Assembly: GCA_964630835.1 (NCBI GenBank)
Contig: CAZVZM010000031.1
Location: 1 to 21,690, forward strand
Length of the DNA: 21,690 bases
Origin: Halarsenatibacter sp964630835
GTDB taxonomy: Bacteria > Bacillota > Halanaerobiia > Halanaerobiales > Halarsenatibacteraceae
Direction of reading: 5' to 3'
Shown here in pieces: positions 21,382-21,690 of this stretch. The notes below the pieces were generated by a model that ran no database searches, was not told where the DNA came from, and worked only from the letters and a program-made list of their open reading frames with translations. Position 1 is the first letter of the stretch. Each line of letters starts with the position of its first letter. Position numbers and translations under genes: made by a program.

Positions 21382-21690
21382 TTACAGCACGTAATAAAAG
21401 CCTCTTTCCTTAATATATTCCACGAGATCACCGTATACTTCATGGCTGCATATAGTGCTGCTATCTCCAGCTATAATTAACTTGCGTCGGGCCCGGGTTA
21501 TTGAAACATTGAGACGACGAAGATCCCGCAAAAAGCCGATATTGTTGCTGTCATTGCTGCGAACGAGAGAAAGAATTATCAATTCCTTTTCTCTGCCCTG
21601 GAAACCATCCACTGTCTTTATCTCCAGCTCTTCCGGCAGATTTTTGTTTTCCAGTTCATCTATCTGATCCTTATAAGGAGAAATTATACC
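21382..21690 (-). CDS. Superfamily 1 DNA/RNA helicase, C-terminal end (partial)
   Basis: The frame is open to the window's right edge, so at least the last 102 residues are present and the 5' part lies outside. The visible part starts GIISPYKDQIDELE and includes the late helicase motifs IKTVDGFQGREKELIILSLV (motif V, Q-phosphate contact) and RRLNVSITRARRKLIIAGD (motif VI with the ATP-contacting arginines). This is typical of the Upf1/SMUBP-2/Dna2-like branch, often annotated as IGHMBP2-family or AAA_12 helicase. Whether an RNA- or DNA-binding N-terminal domain exists cannot be seen. Confidence 0.9.
   Translation of the reverse strand, partial: GIISPYKDQIDELENKNLPEELEIKTVDGFQGREKELIILSLVRSNDSNNIGFLRDLRRLNVSITRARRKLIIAGDSSTICSHEVYGDLVEYIKERGFYYVL

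Noticed and set aside
1..21690. CRISPR array, prophage or complete insertion sequence
   Set aside because: No regularly spaced direct repeats, phage genes or intact transposase were seen; the only repeats are the short intergenic family.

Overview
The window is a bacterial chromosome segment, most likely from a Firmicute (Bacillota) of middling GC. The case rests on a CIRCE-controlled groESL operon, a short-form HisG with a separate HisZ, a B. subtilis EndoA-like MazF with a ribbon-helix-helix antitoxin, the tsaE-tsaB-rimI-tsaD cluster, strong Shine-Dalgarno sites and frequent TTG/GTG starts. Many proteins are acidic (GroEL carries a run of aspartates before its Gly/Met tail), which would suit a halophilic anaerobe such as Halanaerobiales. 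The genus is not proven by anything here. Every protein gene lies on the minus strand; the only plus-strand gene I can support is a tRNA.

Layout from left to right. 14-6996 is a histidine operon transcribed right to left in the order hisZ-hisG-hisD-hisB-hisH-hisA-hisF-hisI(E), mostly with overlapping ends. It starts from a good sigma-A promoter and has a self-complementary leader. hisC and a histidinol-phosphatase gene are absent. 7298-7374 is tRNA-Pro(CGG) on the plus strand, antisense to the leftward transcription unit. 7417-11801 reads guaA, a TrpR/YerC-like regulator, a PfoR-type EIIC membrane protein and an FAD-dependent dehydrogenase; a hairpin sits directly before the membrane-protein gene. 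11981-13958 is groES-groEL with promoter, perfect CIRCE and a strong terminator. 14350-15747 encodes a radical SAM protein with an internal PDZ domain and a DUF512-like C-terminus. 16016-19980 is a tightly overlapped unit: amidohydrolase, tsaE, tsaB, rimI, tsaD (tRNA t6A synthesis). 20212-21063 is a MazEF-type toxin-antitoxin operon with a strong promoter, a palindrome at the promoter and an extra 53-codon gene at its head. 21382-21690 is the C-terminal end of a superfamily 1 helicase cut by the window edge.

The two most unusual signals are: (1) the 53-residue gene ahead of mazE, which resembles only the toxin-wrapping segment of the MazE antitoxin and lacks the DNA-binding domain; (2) a short dispersed repeat family with at least three related copies in intergenic gaps (865-930, about 15803-15909, 20044-20087), one of which separates hisF from hisI. 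No CRISPR array, prophage or complete insertion sequence was seen.
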